Assembly: GCA_025355805.1 (NCBI GenBank)
Contig: JANXYY010000128.1
Location: 1 to 33,736, forward strand
Direction: 5' to 3'
Origin: Actinomycetes bacterium
GTDB lineage: Bacteria > Actinomycetota > Actinomycetes > Nanopelagicales > Nanopelagicaceae
DNA: 33,736 nt
Each line of letters begins with the position of its first letter. The first letter of the stretch is position 1. Positions 14,839 through 24,301 of the stretch are shown one piece after another. The notes beneath the pieces are model-generated. The model was not told the origin of the DNA and did no database searches. It saw only the letters and a list, made by a program, of their open reading frames with translations. A program made the translations under genes and the position numbers.

Positions 14839-17800
14839 CTAATGAATGCGCGGCAGTGCGGCGATCATCGAGGTCAACTCGTCCAGGCTCATCAAATCGA
14901 CGGGACGCACGGTAATATTTTGGCGCACGTAGTGGAATGCAGCACTCACGCGTGCGGGATCAACTCCTTTGATCATCGCCCAGGCAAGACGATATGCCGC
15001 CAATTGGATAACTGCAGATTCAGCCGCCTTCCCCGTTTTTGGCTTTCCAGTCTTCCAATCGACAACCTCAAAACTTCCATCTGCGTTTTGATAGATCGCA
15101 TCTATTCGACCCCGAATTACGATGGAATCAACTTGGGTTTCAAACGGTACTTCGACCTCGAGCGGCGTGCGGCTTGCCCACTTGCTGGCGTTCCAAGCCG
15201 TCTGAAGTTCTTGAAGATCTCCATCAAAAATTGTCTCACCATCGGCGGCACCAGGTAGTTCGTCGATATCAAGAAGAGGAATTGAGCCGAATTGTTCTTC
15301 AAGCCAACGATGGAAGGCCGTTCCGCGTCTGGCTGTGGAGTTTGGCTCATTGGGCACTGGTCGACGAATTCGCCTAGCAAGTTTTTCGGGATCTTCGTAA
15401 AGATCAATGAGAGTTGACACCGATAGTCGTGGTGGTATCGCAATGAACTCTTCACTTGATTGCTCGCGTTTCACGAATTCTGCTAGGAGAATCCGCGCAT
15501 CTTCCAGCAATGAGATTTGCTCCGGATCGGTGGGTGTTGGAATTGGCAAAGCTTTCCGAATTGCCTCTGCCACCAGAGCCGCTGCTCCCGAGATGCTGCC
15601 GCGGCGCCCACCAAGTGGATCAATCGGCCACGCGGCTCCCTCATGGTTTACCAGGAGAGGATTTGGCTCATCGTTAGGTTCGGGAGCATCCGAGGCGATC
15701 ACGCCTTCTCGTTCGGCTACTCGGCGAATCGCCGTATAGAGGGGGCTTGGTCCCGTGGATTTCTTTCCCCCTCCCCACCAAGAGGCAGAGCAGAACAATG
15801 AATGTTTGGCCCTGGTAATTGCTACGTAGCCAAGTCGAATCTCTTCGCGATCGGCGTGCGCCGAGCATTCGGTCGCGAAAACATCGCAAGCACCTTTTAG
15901 CTCTCCTTGATTTTTAGGGTGACGATAGTCGAAATCTGGGAGGGCCAAGTGATCACCTCGAAGGCTAAACGGCAGAACTGAAGCTCGACGTAACCAGTTG
16001 TCGTCGCCACGATCATTACTTGGGAAAATTCCAGTGGTCAATCCAGCGACCGCGACTACATCCCACTCCAAGCCTTTCGCGCCATGAACCGTGAGAATTT
16101 GTATTGCCGAAGTGCTCACCTCGGTTTCGCCTGGCTTTAATCCGCGTTCCGTCTCGCTTGCTGTTTGCAGATACGACAGAAAAGAACGGAGCATCGAACT
16201 GCCGCCCCCGCCCTCTGCAAAATCAACTGACTCTTCGAGGAATCGATCCAAGTGGGCTCTTGAGTGAGTGGCTGAATCTGGATGTGCAGCAATTTCTAAA
16301 TCGACACCCAAGGCATACTCCGTTTCCAAAATTATGTCAGAGAGCGGAGCGCCCAAGTTACGTCGCAAGCGCGAAAGTTCGCGAGAGAAACGCACGAGGC
16401 GCTCGAATCCCGTGGCCGAAAAGTTTTCACGTGTTGCACTTTCGATCTGATCTAAAGCATCGACGATACTTCTGACGTCTTCCTCTTGATCTCGATCCTC
16501 GGGAGCAGCCTCATTTTTCACCAACGAAGTTGAATAACGAGAAAGCGCGACTAGATCTCGCGGACCGATACGCCAACGCGCGCCGGTGAGCAGGCGCATC
16601 AGTGAATTACCAGCGTCGGCATTTACCAGAACGTCGAGAGTCGCCCGAAGATCGGCAACTTCTGGGGTGAGCAATAACCCACCTACCCCGACCACTTCCA
16701 CCGGTAATCGACGAGATCGCAGAGCACTTTCAACCAGCGGAATCTGCGTCCGCTTTCGCACCAAGACTGCGCTGGTACGACCGCCGTCGAGCCAGCGTTC
16801 GCCAATGAATTCAGCGATCGCCTCCGCCTCATCCTCGTTGGTGGCATAAAGCCCACAAACAAGTTCTCCACTGGCGGCCTCCGGCCTCGGAGAAAGTGGA
16901 ATCTCAACGAGTGTTCGAATGCGACTCGAGACCTCGTTGGCTGCCGCCAGAATCGCTCGATCGTTGCGCCAACTAATCATCAACGGGTAAATCTCGGCCG
17001 GCTTGCCATCTGTCGACCGGAAATCGGTAGGAAAACTCTCAAGCGTTCGGGCACTCGCTCCTCGCCAGCCATAGATAGATTGACATGGATCGCCAACCGC
17101 AGTGACGGGGTGGCCGTTGCCAAATAGAGATTTCATGAGAACGAGTTGGCTTTGGCTCGTATCCTGATATTCATCTAAGAGAACCACTCGGTACCGATCA
17201 CGTTCGAGGTCGGGCACCGACGAGATTTCGTTGGCTATTCGGGCAGCCAAAGACATTTGATCATCGAATGAGAGTTCGCCTTCTTCGCGTTTTGCCTCTT
17301 GAAAGAGTGCGACGAGCGGAAGAAGTTCCAATCTGGATTGTTGACGTTCAATTATCACGCCCACTTGCGCCCTGATTCCGTAACGGTCTGTAACGGGCTT
17401 TGACCGCATCTCATCGATCAGGGTCCTGGTGTACTCCTCGACTTGAGCCAGAGTTTGGCCATGTTCGGCAATCTCGCTCGCTAATTTGATCACGTAACGA
17501 GTGACCGTTGAGGGCGCCGCATCCGTGATCGTCATTGGTCCGTCGTAACGACTAACGACTCGATCGGCTAATTGCCAAACTCGAGCTTCACCCGCAATCC
17601 GATTGGGCGGCTCGACTCCAATTCGCAACGCATGCTCGCCAAGGATTCGACCCGCATAGGAGTGATAAGTGCTGATCGAAATCTCACCATTCAGATCTTC
17701 AATCACGCCGGCGCGAACTAGTAGAGCCAGTCGTTTACGCACTCGATGCGACAATTCCGTGGCCGCCTTTTTTGTAAAGGTTAGGCCGAGGACTTGACTT

Positions 17801-17988
17801 GGGTCGACTAATCCATTGGCCACCAAATAAACCAAGCGCGAACTCATCGTCTCGGTCTTGCCTGATCCAGCCCCGGCAATGACCACCGCAGGCGCAAGCG
17901 GCGCTTCAATTATTTTCATTTGTTCGGGCGTCGGAAGGTCAAGTCCAATTTTTTCGGCGATTACAGTTGCTGAATATTTTATTCTCAT
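14839..17988 (-). CDS. adnB: AdnB subunit of AdnAB helicase-nuclease
   Basis: A 1049-residue UvrD-like motor plus RecB-type nuclease, partner of AdnA in end-resection of double-strand breaks. Motor motifs: AGAGSGKTET (38-47), LLDEYQDTSQSQ, AVGDPCQSIYGWRGAS, SWRND, VHGAKGLEWDVVAVAGL and GYVAITRAKHSL. The nuclease motif lies near the C-terminus: Asp963, Asp977 and Lys979 in VIRGRID and VVDWKTGK, with QLAAYRLAW after it. The ATG at 17988 overlaps the adnA stop (ATGA), so the two subunits are translationally coupled. In mycobacteria AdnB is the leading motor. Confidence 0.94.
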   Translation of the reverse strand: MRIKYSATVIAEKIGLDLPTPEQMKIIEAPLAPAVVIAGAGSGKTETMSSRLVYLVANGLVDPSQVLGLTFTKKAATELSHRVRKRLALLVRAGVIEDLNGEISISTYHSYAGRILGEHALRIGVEPPNRIAGEARVWQLADRVVSRYDGPMTITDAAPSTVTRYVIKLASEIAEHGQTLAQVEEYTRTLIDEMRSKPVTDRYGIRAQVGVIIERQQSRLELLPLVALFQEAKREEGELSFDDQMSLAARIANEISSVPDLERDRYRVVLLDEYQDTSQSQLVLMKSLFGNGHPVTAVGDPCQSIYGWRGASARTLESFPTDFRSTDGKPAEIYPLMISWRNDRAILAAANEVSSRIRTLVEIPLSPRPEAASGELVCGLYATNEDEAEAIAEFIGERWLDGGRTSAVLVRKRTQIPLVESALRSRRLPVEVVGVGGLLLTPEVADLRATLDVLVNADAGNSLMRLLTGARWRIGPRDLVALSRYSTSLVKNEAAPEDRDQEEDVRSIVDALDQIESATRENFSATGFERLVRFSRELSRLRRNLGAPLSDIILETEYALGVDLEIAAHPDSATHSRAHLDRFLEESVDFAEGGGGSSMLRSFLSYLQTASETERGLKPGETEVSTSAIQILTVHGAKGLEWDVVAVAGLTTGIFPSNDRGDDNWLRRASVLPFSLRGDHLALPDFDYRHPKNQGELKGACDVFATECSAHADREEIRLGYVAITRAKHSLFCSASWWGGGKKSTGPSPLYTAIRRVAEREGVIASDAPEPNDEPNPLLVNHEGAAWPIDPLGGRRGSISGAAALVAEAIRKALPIPTPTDPEQISLLEDARILLAEFVKREQSSEEFIAIPPRLSVSTLIDLYEDPEKLARRIRRPVPNEPNSTARRGTAFHRWLEEQFGSIPLLDIDELPGAADGETIFDGDLQELQTAWNASKWASRTPLEVEVPFETQVDSIVIRGRIDAIYQNADGSFEVVDWKTGKPKTGKAAESAVIQLAAYRLAWAMIKGVDPARVSAAFHYVRQNITVRPVDLMSLDELTSMIAALPRIH

Positions 17989-20900
17989 AACTGCACAACC
18001 GATCGCCCCTCTGGCATGAGCGGACAACTATTGCGAACGTTACATGTGCGACAAAGATCATTGAGCGTGGCCACAAATTCGCGTCCGCCCATGCCATCTG
18101 CGGTGACTCGGACTCGTTGCCGTACTTCCTCGAGGTCGATCCCTGGCTGGCTGCGAGTGGCCGCCTTCTTGCCATCCGTGCCCACATAGAGAAGTTCAGC
18201 CCCGGCGCTTACAGGTTGATTCCCCGCCCTTTCTACGGCACCACTGACGATTGCGAGCTGATAGAACTGCAATTGCGCATTGGTCTGCCCGTCCTTGAGG
18301 GAAATAGCGCTCGCTCCAGTTTTTAGATCCACTACGAAATACTCACCATCGCTGGTGACCTCTAACCGATCGATCGAGCCCTTGATGACCGCTCGCTCGA
18401 AAGTGAATCGAAACGGCTCTTCTGCTCCCACTAATTGTCGACCGTTGCTCAGATTCCAAGCCATAAATTTCTCCAGCATGGTTTCCACACGACTACGTTC
18501 ACGTCGAGCAATCCAGCCAGTCCCGACGTCGAGAGATGGCCAAATTTGGTCGATCGCCTCGCTCAAATCGACCATCGTTAGATCAGGATTTATCGCTAAT
18601 TTAGCCGCCACAGAGTGAAGAGCGATTCCGATCGCTTGCGCGCCAATTTCACCGCTGGTGCCCCCATGGCGCTCGAGAACCCAGCGCAATTGGCATTTCT
18701 CGAACGAATCAGTGCCGCTTGGAGAGACTTGAACTAATTCTCCATCTTCGACTAACGAACGATCATCGGAGAGCGGCAACAGCCCCCACCAAGTGCTCGG
18801 ATCGGCCGCTCGGATCCCGGTTCGGGCAATCTCGGCCAGAAGCGAGGAGGCGAAAACTCGACCTTCGGGATGGGGTGACTCAGTCATTTGTCTTAGCCGC
18901 GCCACCAGCGCGCCTAGCGTTAGCCCACGAGTCGGTTGCGCGTAAGCGAGTTCTTCGGATTCGGACATCAATTCATTGAAAAACTGAGACGGCTGCTCGT
19001 CTTCGCTAGCTATGGAGGTTATAAGCAGATGTTCACGGGCTCTGGTGATTGCGACGTGAAAGAGCCGCCGCTCGTCATCAAGCAGAGCAGTATTTGCGCC
19101 ACGCTGATATTCCAACTCCGGTAAATCAGACGATTTTCGATTCAATAATTCGACTAGACGTTCGCTACCAAGTAGTGATCCACGAAGTCGTAGGTTGGGC
19201 CAGATTCCGTCCTGCACGCCAACCACTGCGACGAAAGACCACTGTCGCCCTTTCGCTGAGTGAACCGTAAGGATTTCTACGCGCTCGCCTGCTGGTGCTT
19301 TGGCCGCGATAGTGTCTGCCAAGATCGTCTGGCTCATAAGTTCGTCGAAGAATGCAATTGGCGCCGCGCCCGGGGCTCTATCGCTAAATCGCGCTGCGCT
19401 CTCAAAGAGATTGATAACAGCATCTAAATCGATATCGGCCTGAGCACGTCGACGCTGGCCGTGCAGACCATAAAGGGCGAACCCCTGCCAGAGTGCGCTC
19501 ACCTTTTCACCATCAATCACCGCGTTGTCCCAGATGGCCCAGAGCACATCCTCGCTGCGCACACCATGCACACCAGAGCGCATGCCAGCCTTCCGCGCCG
19601 CCACAATCAAGGATCGGATCCGAAGCGCAGGAGCGAGGATCAATTGATCGAGATCAGCCATCGGAGTCTCGATTGCATCTACGAGCAATTCGGGAAATGA
19701 CCGGGAGTCGCCCATTGCGGTGGCGTGCTTGCGCAATTCAGTGCGAATCCTTCTGAGACCGAGCGCGTCGCCGCCACCGTATGGACAAAGCAGTAACTCT
19801 TCGAGCACTTCGAAATTGGCTCGCTTTGGCTCAAGCGCTATTTGAGCAATCTGGAGGAGAGGCTTTACCGCAGAGTGGCGAGCCAGGGCAGTAGCATTCG
19901 CGTCGACATTGATGGGGACGGAGGCGATTGCAAAGGCACGCTGTAACGAACTAGCAAGCGTGGATGGCGTGCGCAGAATGACAGCCATCTGCGAGTACGG
20001 GATCCCTTCCTGAAGGTGCGATCGGCGCATTGCCTGGGCAATGTATGAAACCTCATGACTAACAGATCGAAACCTAAGAATTTCAACATTTCCGTGTTCG
20101 GCAGATTCGAGAGAAAAACGTTCACGCTGAATCCCCGTTCGATGAATTTTGCGCGCCACCTCTGTACCAAGATCCACAATGTCGCGTCGACTGCGATAAA
20201 CATTCTTAAGATGAATCACTCTGCCATTGGATCCAAAGCGGTCGAAACTGGCTACCGCTCCCTCGGGATCGGCACCTCGAAAGCGACCGACAGCCGAATC
20301 TGGATCAGCGGTAAGCACCAAATCCGCCGGGGCGATCAATTCGAGGAGTGCTCGCTGCGCCGGATCGCTTTCTTGATACTCATCGACCATAACGACTTCA
20401 AGATCTCGTCGAATTTTGGAAAGTAATTGATCATCTCCAGCTAAGAGATCCCAACATTCCACCACGATCTCGCTCGTATCGATGGTTCGGATCGAACGTT
20501 GATTCAAGGAGGCTAAATACTCTGCGTAGAAACCAGCCGCCGCGATCCACTCGGGACGCTGGTGACGCATACCTAGATCTTTGAGTTCGTCGGGAGCCAG
20601 ATTGCGCTCACTAGCGCGCAGAAGTAGATCGCGAAGTTCGCGAACAAAACCGTCCGTTTCAAGGGCAGCCGAAAGGAACGCAGGCCAACGATGTATGCCA
20701 TCTGATTTATTGCCCGCCAGAAGTTCTCGAATCCAGAGATCTTGTTCGGCTCCCGAGAGTAGAACGGGGGGTGGCTTACCGGCTGTGATTGCCGCCTGGC
20801 GCAGCACGCTAAAGGAGTAGGAGTGGAACGTGCGTGCCAATGGCTCTCGAACTGTTGCTCCCACGCGAGTCACAATTTCATCGCGCAAAGCGGCTGCCCG

Positions 20901-21116
20901 TTCGCGCCCGTAGGCCAAAATTAGTAATTTTTCTGGAGCTAGGCCATTTTTTATTCGCTGAATCGCACTCTCGACCAGAGTGGTCGTCTTGCCCGTTCCA
21001 GGACCACCGATGATGAGCAGCGGCGACCCAAAATGCGCGATCGCCAGCCTCTGATCGTCATCGGCAATTATCTCGGAGGCTTGAGTTGGCCGCCCAAGTT
21101 GCAAGTGAGTGGCCAT
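17985..21116 (-). CDS. adnA: AdnA subunit of AdnAB helicase-nuclease
   Basis: A 1043-residue protein from ATG 21116 (MATHLQLGRPTQ), chosen because homology begins there. N-terminal UvrD-like motor: IGGPGTGKTTT Walker A, MVDEYQESDPAQ, LTADPDSAVGRFRGAD (an unusual motif III form), VHSAKGRQWSFVAVVGVQ and FHVAITRAREHL. C-terminal nuclease: Asp916, Asp930 and Lys932 in KGSIDR and VVDLKTGA. Cys808 with Cys1022, Cys1025 and Cys1031 (CRTCNVRNSC) forms the iron-sulphur clasp expected of AddB/AdnA-type nuclease domains. First gene of the repair operon; divergent from whiB1 across 264 bp. Confidence 0.94.
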   Translation of the reverse strand: MATHLQLGRPTQASEIIADDDQRLAIAHFGSPLLIIGGPGTGKTTTLVESAIQRIKNGLAPEKLLILAYGRERAAALRDEIVTRVGATVREPLARTFHSYSFSVLRQAAITAGKPPPVLLSGAEQDLWIRELLAGNKSDGIHRWPAFLSAALETDGFVRELRDLLLRASERNLAPDELKDLGMRHQRPEWIAAAGFYAEYLASLNQRSIRTIDTSEIVVECWDLLAGDDQLLSKIRRDLEVVMVDEYQESDPAQRALLELIAPADLVLTADPDSAVGRFRGADPEGAVASFDRFGSNGRVIHLKNVYRSRRDIVDLGTEVARKIHRTGIQRERFSLESAEHGNVEILRFRSVSHEVSYIAQAMRRSHLQEGIPYSQMAVILRTPSTLASSLQRAFAIASVPINVDANATALARHSAVKPLLQIAQIALEPKRANFEVLEELLLCPYGGGDALGLRRIRTELRKHATAMGDSRSFPELLVDAIETPMADLDQLILAPALRIRSLIVAARKAGMRSGVHGVRSEDVLWAIWDNAVIDGEKVSALWQGFALYGLHGQRRRAQADIDLDAVINLFESAARFSDRAPGAAPIAFFDELMSQTILADTIAAKAPAGERVEILTVHSAKGRQWSFVAVVGVQDGIWPNLRLRGSLLGSERLVELLNRKSSDLPELEYQRGANTALLDDERRLFHVAITRAREHLLITSIASEDEQPSQFFNELMSESEELAYAQPTRGLTLGALVARLRQMTESPHPEGRVFASSLLAEIARTGIRAADPSTWWGLLPLSDDRSLVEDGELVQVSPSGTDSFEKCQLRWVLERHGGTSGEIGAQAIGIALHSVAAKLAINPDLTMVDLSEAIDQIWPSLDVGTGWIARRERSRVETMLEKFMAWNLSNGRQLVGAEEPFRFTFERAVIKGSIDRLEVTSDGEYFVVDLKTGASAISLKDGQTNAQLQFYQLAIVSGAVERAGNQPVSAGAELLYVGTDGKKAATRSQPGIDLEEVRQRVRVTADGMGGREFVATLNDLCRTCNVRNSCPLMPEGRSVVQL

Positions 21117-21309
21117 GGGACAAGTAGACCCGAGTGAGGTGACATCTGAGTGCGGACACACCCGTTGACGACTAAACTGAACCCCGTTCGACGCTGCGGC
21201 TGAGATCTCAGCGAGAAAATCCGGTGAATCGCAATTTTCTCGCCGCAAAACCTTGTCCAAGAGCGGATTAGCCGGGAGAATAAGGGCATCTGAGCGGAAC
21301 GCTCGCGCT

Positions 21310-21325
21310 CGTGAAGGCGTTCACA
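21310..21325 (+). promoter_or_regulatory. CRP-type binding site upstream of whiB1
   Basis: C-GTGA-AGGCGT-TCAC-A matches the CRP consensus TGTGA-N6-TCACA at nine of ten fixed positions. It is centred about 63 bp before the whiB1 ATG. In M. tuberculosis whiB1 transcription is controlled by the CRP protein Rv3676, so conservation here is expected in function. If CRP acts at -41.5 the start would be near 21359. Confidence 0.6.
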
Positions 21326-21332
21326 TATGCGG

Positions 21333-21346
21333 AGTCGATATCGACT
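21333..21346. promoter_or_regulatory. Perfect 14-bp palindrome in whiB1 promoter
   Basis: AGTCGATATCGACT is its own reverse complement. It begins 7 bp after the CRP-type site and ends 34 bp before the whiB1 ATG, so it overlaps or adjoins the likely -10 region. This is the place for a repressor operator, and WhiB1 is known to repress its own gene in mycobacteria, but the binding protein here is unknown. Confidence 0.4.
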
Positions 21347-21380
21347 TCGCCCCGAATCGCAATGAAAGTAGGAGTAAGAA

Positions 21381-21635
21381 ATGGATTGGCGTCACGAGGC
21401 CGCTTGCCGAGATGAAGATCCGGAACTTTTTTTTCCGGTCGGGAATACTGGCCCAGCCTTGCTCCAGATTGAAGAGGCCAAGGCAGTTTGCCGTCGGTGT
21501 CCGGTCGTTGAGCCTTGCTTGGCGTGGGCGCTTGAAAGCGGTCAGGATGCCGGCGTCTGGGGTGGCCTCTCTGAGGATGAGCGTCGCGCCCTTAAGCGCC
21601 GAGCCGCTCGAAATCGAGCGAGAACTGCCAGTTAA
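21381..21635 (+). CDS. whiB1: WhiB1 Fe-S nitric-oxide-responsive regulator
   Basis: An 84-residue protein, the same length as M. tuberculosis WhiB1 and nearly identical at both ends (MDWRHEAACRDEDPELFFPV; WGGLSEDERRALKRR). Cluster cysteines are Cys9, Cys37, Cys40 and Cys46; GVWGG is at 58-62; the tail is basic (KRRAARNRAR). It is an essential regulator in mycobacteria whose [4Fe-4S] cluster reacts with nitric oxide. AGGAG lies 6-7 nt before the ATG. The last 4 bp overlap the convergent pdtaS stop. Confidence 0.97.
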   Translation: MDWRHEAACRDEDPELFFPVGNTGPALLQIEEAKAVCRRCPVVEPCLAWALESGQDAGVWGGLSEDERRALKRRAARNRARTAS

Positions 21636-23113
21636 AGCGGTATTTCAACCACTACTTCGGTGCCGCTGACGGCTCGGTTTACCTTTATCTGGCCGCCAAG
21701 TTCATTTATCGTGAGAGTTCTAACGATCTGCAATCCAAGATTTGTCGAACCCTCGAGGTCAAATCCTGGTGGCAGACCAATCCCATCGTCGGCGACCACC
21801 ATTCGCAAGTGATTTTCAGCACGATCGATTCGCACTTCAAGTTGGCCGGCAACCTCGCCAAACCCGTGTTCGATCGCATTTTGTACCAGTTCAGCCAAAA
21901 TCATGGCAAGTGGCGTGGCGACGGCAGGTGAGAGCATGCCGAATTCGCCGATCCGCACTGCGGTAGTGACGCCGGACGTGGTCGCGACTTCAACCACTGA
22001 AGCGATCACACGGTCGGCAACTTCATCAAAGGCCACGCGGTCCTGACCGGTAGCGGCCAGCGTCTCGTGCACCACTGCAATGGAGCCAACTCTGCGCACC
22101 GCCTCCTCAAGAGCAGCTCGACCGGCCGGATCAGCAAGTCGTCGCGCCTGAAGGCGGAGAAGGGCAGTGACGGTCTGCAAATTGTTCTTCACTCGATGAT
22201 GAATCTCGCGAATGGTCGCATCTTTAGTTATTAATTCACGTTCCCGACGACGAATCTCGGTCACGTCGTGGACGAGAATAACTGCGCCAGTTCGCTGTCC
22301 CGCGGGCACGAGTGGCAGGACTCGAAAATCGATCACACCGCTGGCAATTTCGATCTCTGCTTCACTTGCGCGCTTTCCACTCAATAGGCTCACCCACGAT
22401 TGTTCTTTAGGCGAGCGATCGGCAGGTCGACGTGCCAAATGTGCAACTGCGGTTCCAAGCACCAGCCCTTCAACACCGCTCGTTAAGCCGAGTCTGCGAA
22501 GCGCAGAAAGCGCATTCGGACTGGCATAGGTGACGATCCCGCTGGAATCAACGCGAATCAACCCATCGCCCACCCGAGGGCTCGCCTTGCTTGAATTTCC
22601 TTCGCTATTTTCCTCGTAAGGGAACCGGCCAGCCGCAATCATCTCAGCCAGATCATTAGCTGTTTGCAGATAGGTAAGTTCTAACCGGCTTGGGGTTCGC
22701 GCGGCTCCAAGATTTGTATGGCGCGTGATGACCGCGATCGCTCGCCCCATATTCATCACTGGGATGGTTTCTTCTCGGATAGAGAAACCGCCGCGAACTT
22801 CTGGATCTCGTTCTCTAAATATTCGCTCCTGCGAAAGGGCACTATCGATATTTGAACGATCACCCCAGGCGATTTTAGTGCCAAGAAAATCTTCTTCATG
22901 GACTGTCGTGCCCGTCGTCGGTCTCATCTGTCCGATCACCAAGTGGCCCAGCGGCCAGTTGCGATCATCAGAACGTAACGGCACCCACAATAGGAGATCG
23001 GCGAATGATAAATCGGCGAGCAATTGCCAATCGGCCACTAGTGCATGGAGTTTTTCAAGGTCGCTCGATGTAAGTGTGGTCCGACCTGCAACTAAATCAT
23101 CTAGATCGGCCAT
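21632..23113 (-). CDS. pdtaS: Sensor histidine kinase PdtaS
   Basis: A 493-residue cytosolic kinase. The N-terminal GAF-type domain (about 1-165) is followed by a PAS domain (about 180-290), a HisKA_2 dimerisation segment with EIHHRVKNNLQTVTALLRLQ (His305/His306) and an HATPase domain (Asn412 in ELVQNAIEHG, DDGIGLP at 442-448, NLGLQIV at 458-464). In mycobacteria it phosphorylates the ANTAR RNA-binding antiterminator PdtaR, which is not encoded in this window. No membrane segment. It is last in a minus-strand operon, starting 3 nt after the DUF6912 gene, and its stop overlaps the whiB1 stop region by 4 bp. Confidence 0.95.
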   Translation of the reverse strand: MADLDDLVAGRTTLTSSDLEKLHALVADWQLLADLSFADLLLWVPLRSDDRNWPLGHLVIGQMRPTTGTTVHEEDFLGTKIAWGDRSNIDSALSQERIFRERDPEVRGGFSIREETIPVMNMGRAIAVITRHTNLGAARTPSRLELTYLQTANDLAEMIAAGRFPYEENSEGNSSKASPRVGDGLIRVDSSGIVTYASPNALSALRRLGLTSGVEGLVLGTAVAHLARRPADRSPKEQSWVSLLSGKRASEAEIEIASGVIDFRVLPLVPAGQRTGAVILVHDVTEIRRRERELITKDATIREIHHRVKNNLQTVTALLRLQARRLADPAGRAALEEAVRRVGSIAVVHETLAATGQDRVAFDEVADRVIASVVEVATTSGVTTAVRIGEFGMLSPAVATPLAMILAELVQNAIEHGFGEVAGQLEVRIDRAENHLRMVVADDGIGLPPGFDLEGSTNLGLQIVRTLTINELGGQIKVNRAVSGTEVVVEIPL

Positions 23114-23116
23114 GGT

Positions 23117-23620
23117 TCAGCCGTCGACGAGCAATAGTTCCGAGATTTCTGACGCCGAATACCAGAGCAATTCGTGTCCTGCTGCCTGACTCACTAAGAA
23201 TTCCGCATCTGCATCGCCGGATTCGCTCTGGGAGAGCACGCCCGCAGCAACGGTGACATCGAAGATGGCCTCATCCCCATCGACCAATACGGATTCGATT
23301 TGGGTGAGTTTCAGTGGCCCTTCAATGAGTACCGACGCTCGATCCGCCGCGGGATCTGCTCGAACTAACGAAGAATTAATATCAGCCGCGATAACAACGC
23401 GGCGCATCGGCAGCAAAGTATCTTGAGCGAGAAGCCGAAGCGCTGCGTAAGCCGCATCGGAAGTCGCGGCGTATTCCAGTTCTTCCTCATCGCCACTTTG
23501 AAACCATTGACGCAACGCCCCGGTTACTGCAAAAGCCGTGATCCCACCCACTGGGTCGTGGACGCCATCGCTAATTAATGCGCGCAGGTGCGCCAAAGTG
23601 GCGGGTACATATATTCGCAC
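23117..23620 (-). CDS. DUF6912 family protein
   Basis: A 167-residue protein with the family start (MRIYVPATLAHLRALISDG) and GITAFAVTGALRQWFQSGDEEELEYAATSDAA. Function unknown; in M. tuberculosis a homologue lies beside pdtaS as well. GTG start at 23620. It sits 15 nt after the HAD gene and 3 nt before pdtaS, so it is almost certainly co-expressed with the kinase. No cofactor or membrane motif is visible. Confidence 0.85.
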   Translation of the reverse strand: MRIYVPATLAHLRALISDGVHDPVGGITAFAVTGALRQWFQSGDEEELEYAATSDAAYAALRLLAQDTLLPMRRVVIAADINSSLVRADPAADRASVLIEGPLKLTQIESVLVDGDEAIFDVTVAAGVLSQSESGDADAEFLVSQAAGHELLWYSASEISELLLVDG

Positions 23621-23635
23621 GATCCCATCATGTCA

Positions 23636-24292
23636 CTACGAGAGGCTTACGCCCAAGATGCTTTCCAACTCAAGCAAAGTCAACTCATACGTTTTGTGAT
23701 GAATACCAACCATGCCGACTGCGACAGCACCACGGACGTTAATTTTCAAATCGTCCACGAACACACAGTCTTTCGGAGTTAATCCGAGTTGCTCCGCCGC
23801 CAGTAAATAGATTTCTGGTTCAGGTTTGCGAAGGCCAACCTCGCCTGAAATGAGTACGGCGTCAAACATGCCAGCCCATAATTCTCGCGGATACTCATTC
23901 CCCCACGAGTTAGATAAGAGCGCTGTCGGTATCCCCATAAGGTGGGCACGAAGGACCAGCGCATTCATATCGGGGGAATGTCGCAATTGCGAGAACATTC
24001 GCGCCAACATGCCCTCATGCTTAATCGGCGCGCCATCGTTTGTGCGCAGGCGCTCACCGAGCAATCTCTCGAATTCAGGATTGGCGATTTCTCCGCGCTC
24101 TAATGCATGAATGGGGTTTGAGTTGGCGCTATTTGGTAACCCTTCTAGAGCCGTCGTTCCAGCAAGAAGCTCAGCAAGAATGCTCCGGTAATGCGGGTAA
24201 TCAATGTCATCGGCCAAGGCCCACTCTTCAAACGGATCTACATCAGATCCCGTTAAGACACCACCCCAATCAACAATTAATCCCTTGACCAC
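23636..24292 (-). CDS. HAD-superfamily hydrolase
   Basis: A 218-residue HAD-IA type protein. Motif I is VDWGGVLTG, with the nucleophile Asp8 but Gly at the usual second Asp (a DxGGV form frequent in this subfamily); motif II is LLSNSWGNEY; the motif III lysine is in GLRKPEPEIYLLA; and motif IV is CVFVDDLKINVRGA. Likely a small-molecule phosphatase or dehalogenase-like enzyme; the substrate cannot be told. GTG start at 24292, 9 nt after the CpaE-like gene. Confidence 0.9.
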   Translation of the reverse strand: MVKGLIVDWGGVLTGSDVDPFEEWALADDIDYPHYRSILAELLAGTTALEGLPNSANSNPIHALERGEIANPEFERLLGERLRTNDGAPIKHEGMLARMFSQLRHSPDMNALVLRAHLMGIPTALLSNSWGNEYPRELWAGMFDAVLISGEVGLRKPEPEIYLLAAEQLGLTPKDCVFVDDLKINVRGAVAVGMVGIHHKTYELTLLELESILGVSLS

Positions 24293-24301
24293 GGCCCCAA
24301 A

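Noticed and set aside
21179-21189. GAAC-CCC-GTTC, resembling an SOS (LexA) box 63 bp upstream of adnA
   Set aside because: The actinobacterial SOS box has four bases between GAAC and GTTC; here there are three, and LexA spacing is strict. Attractive by context only.
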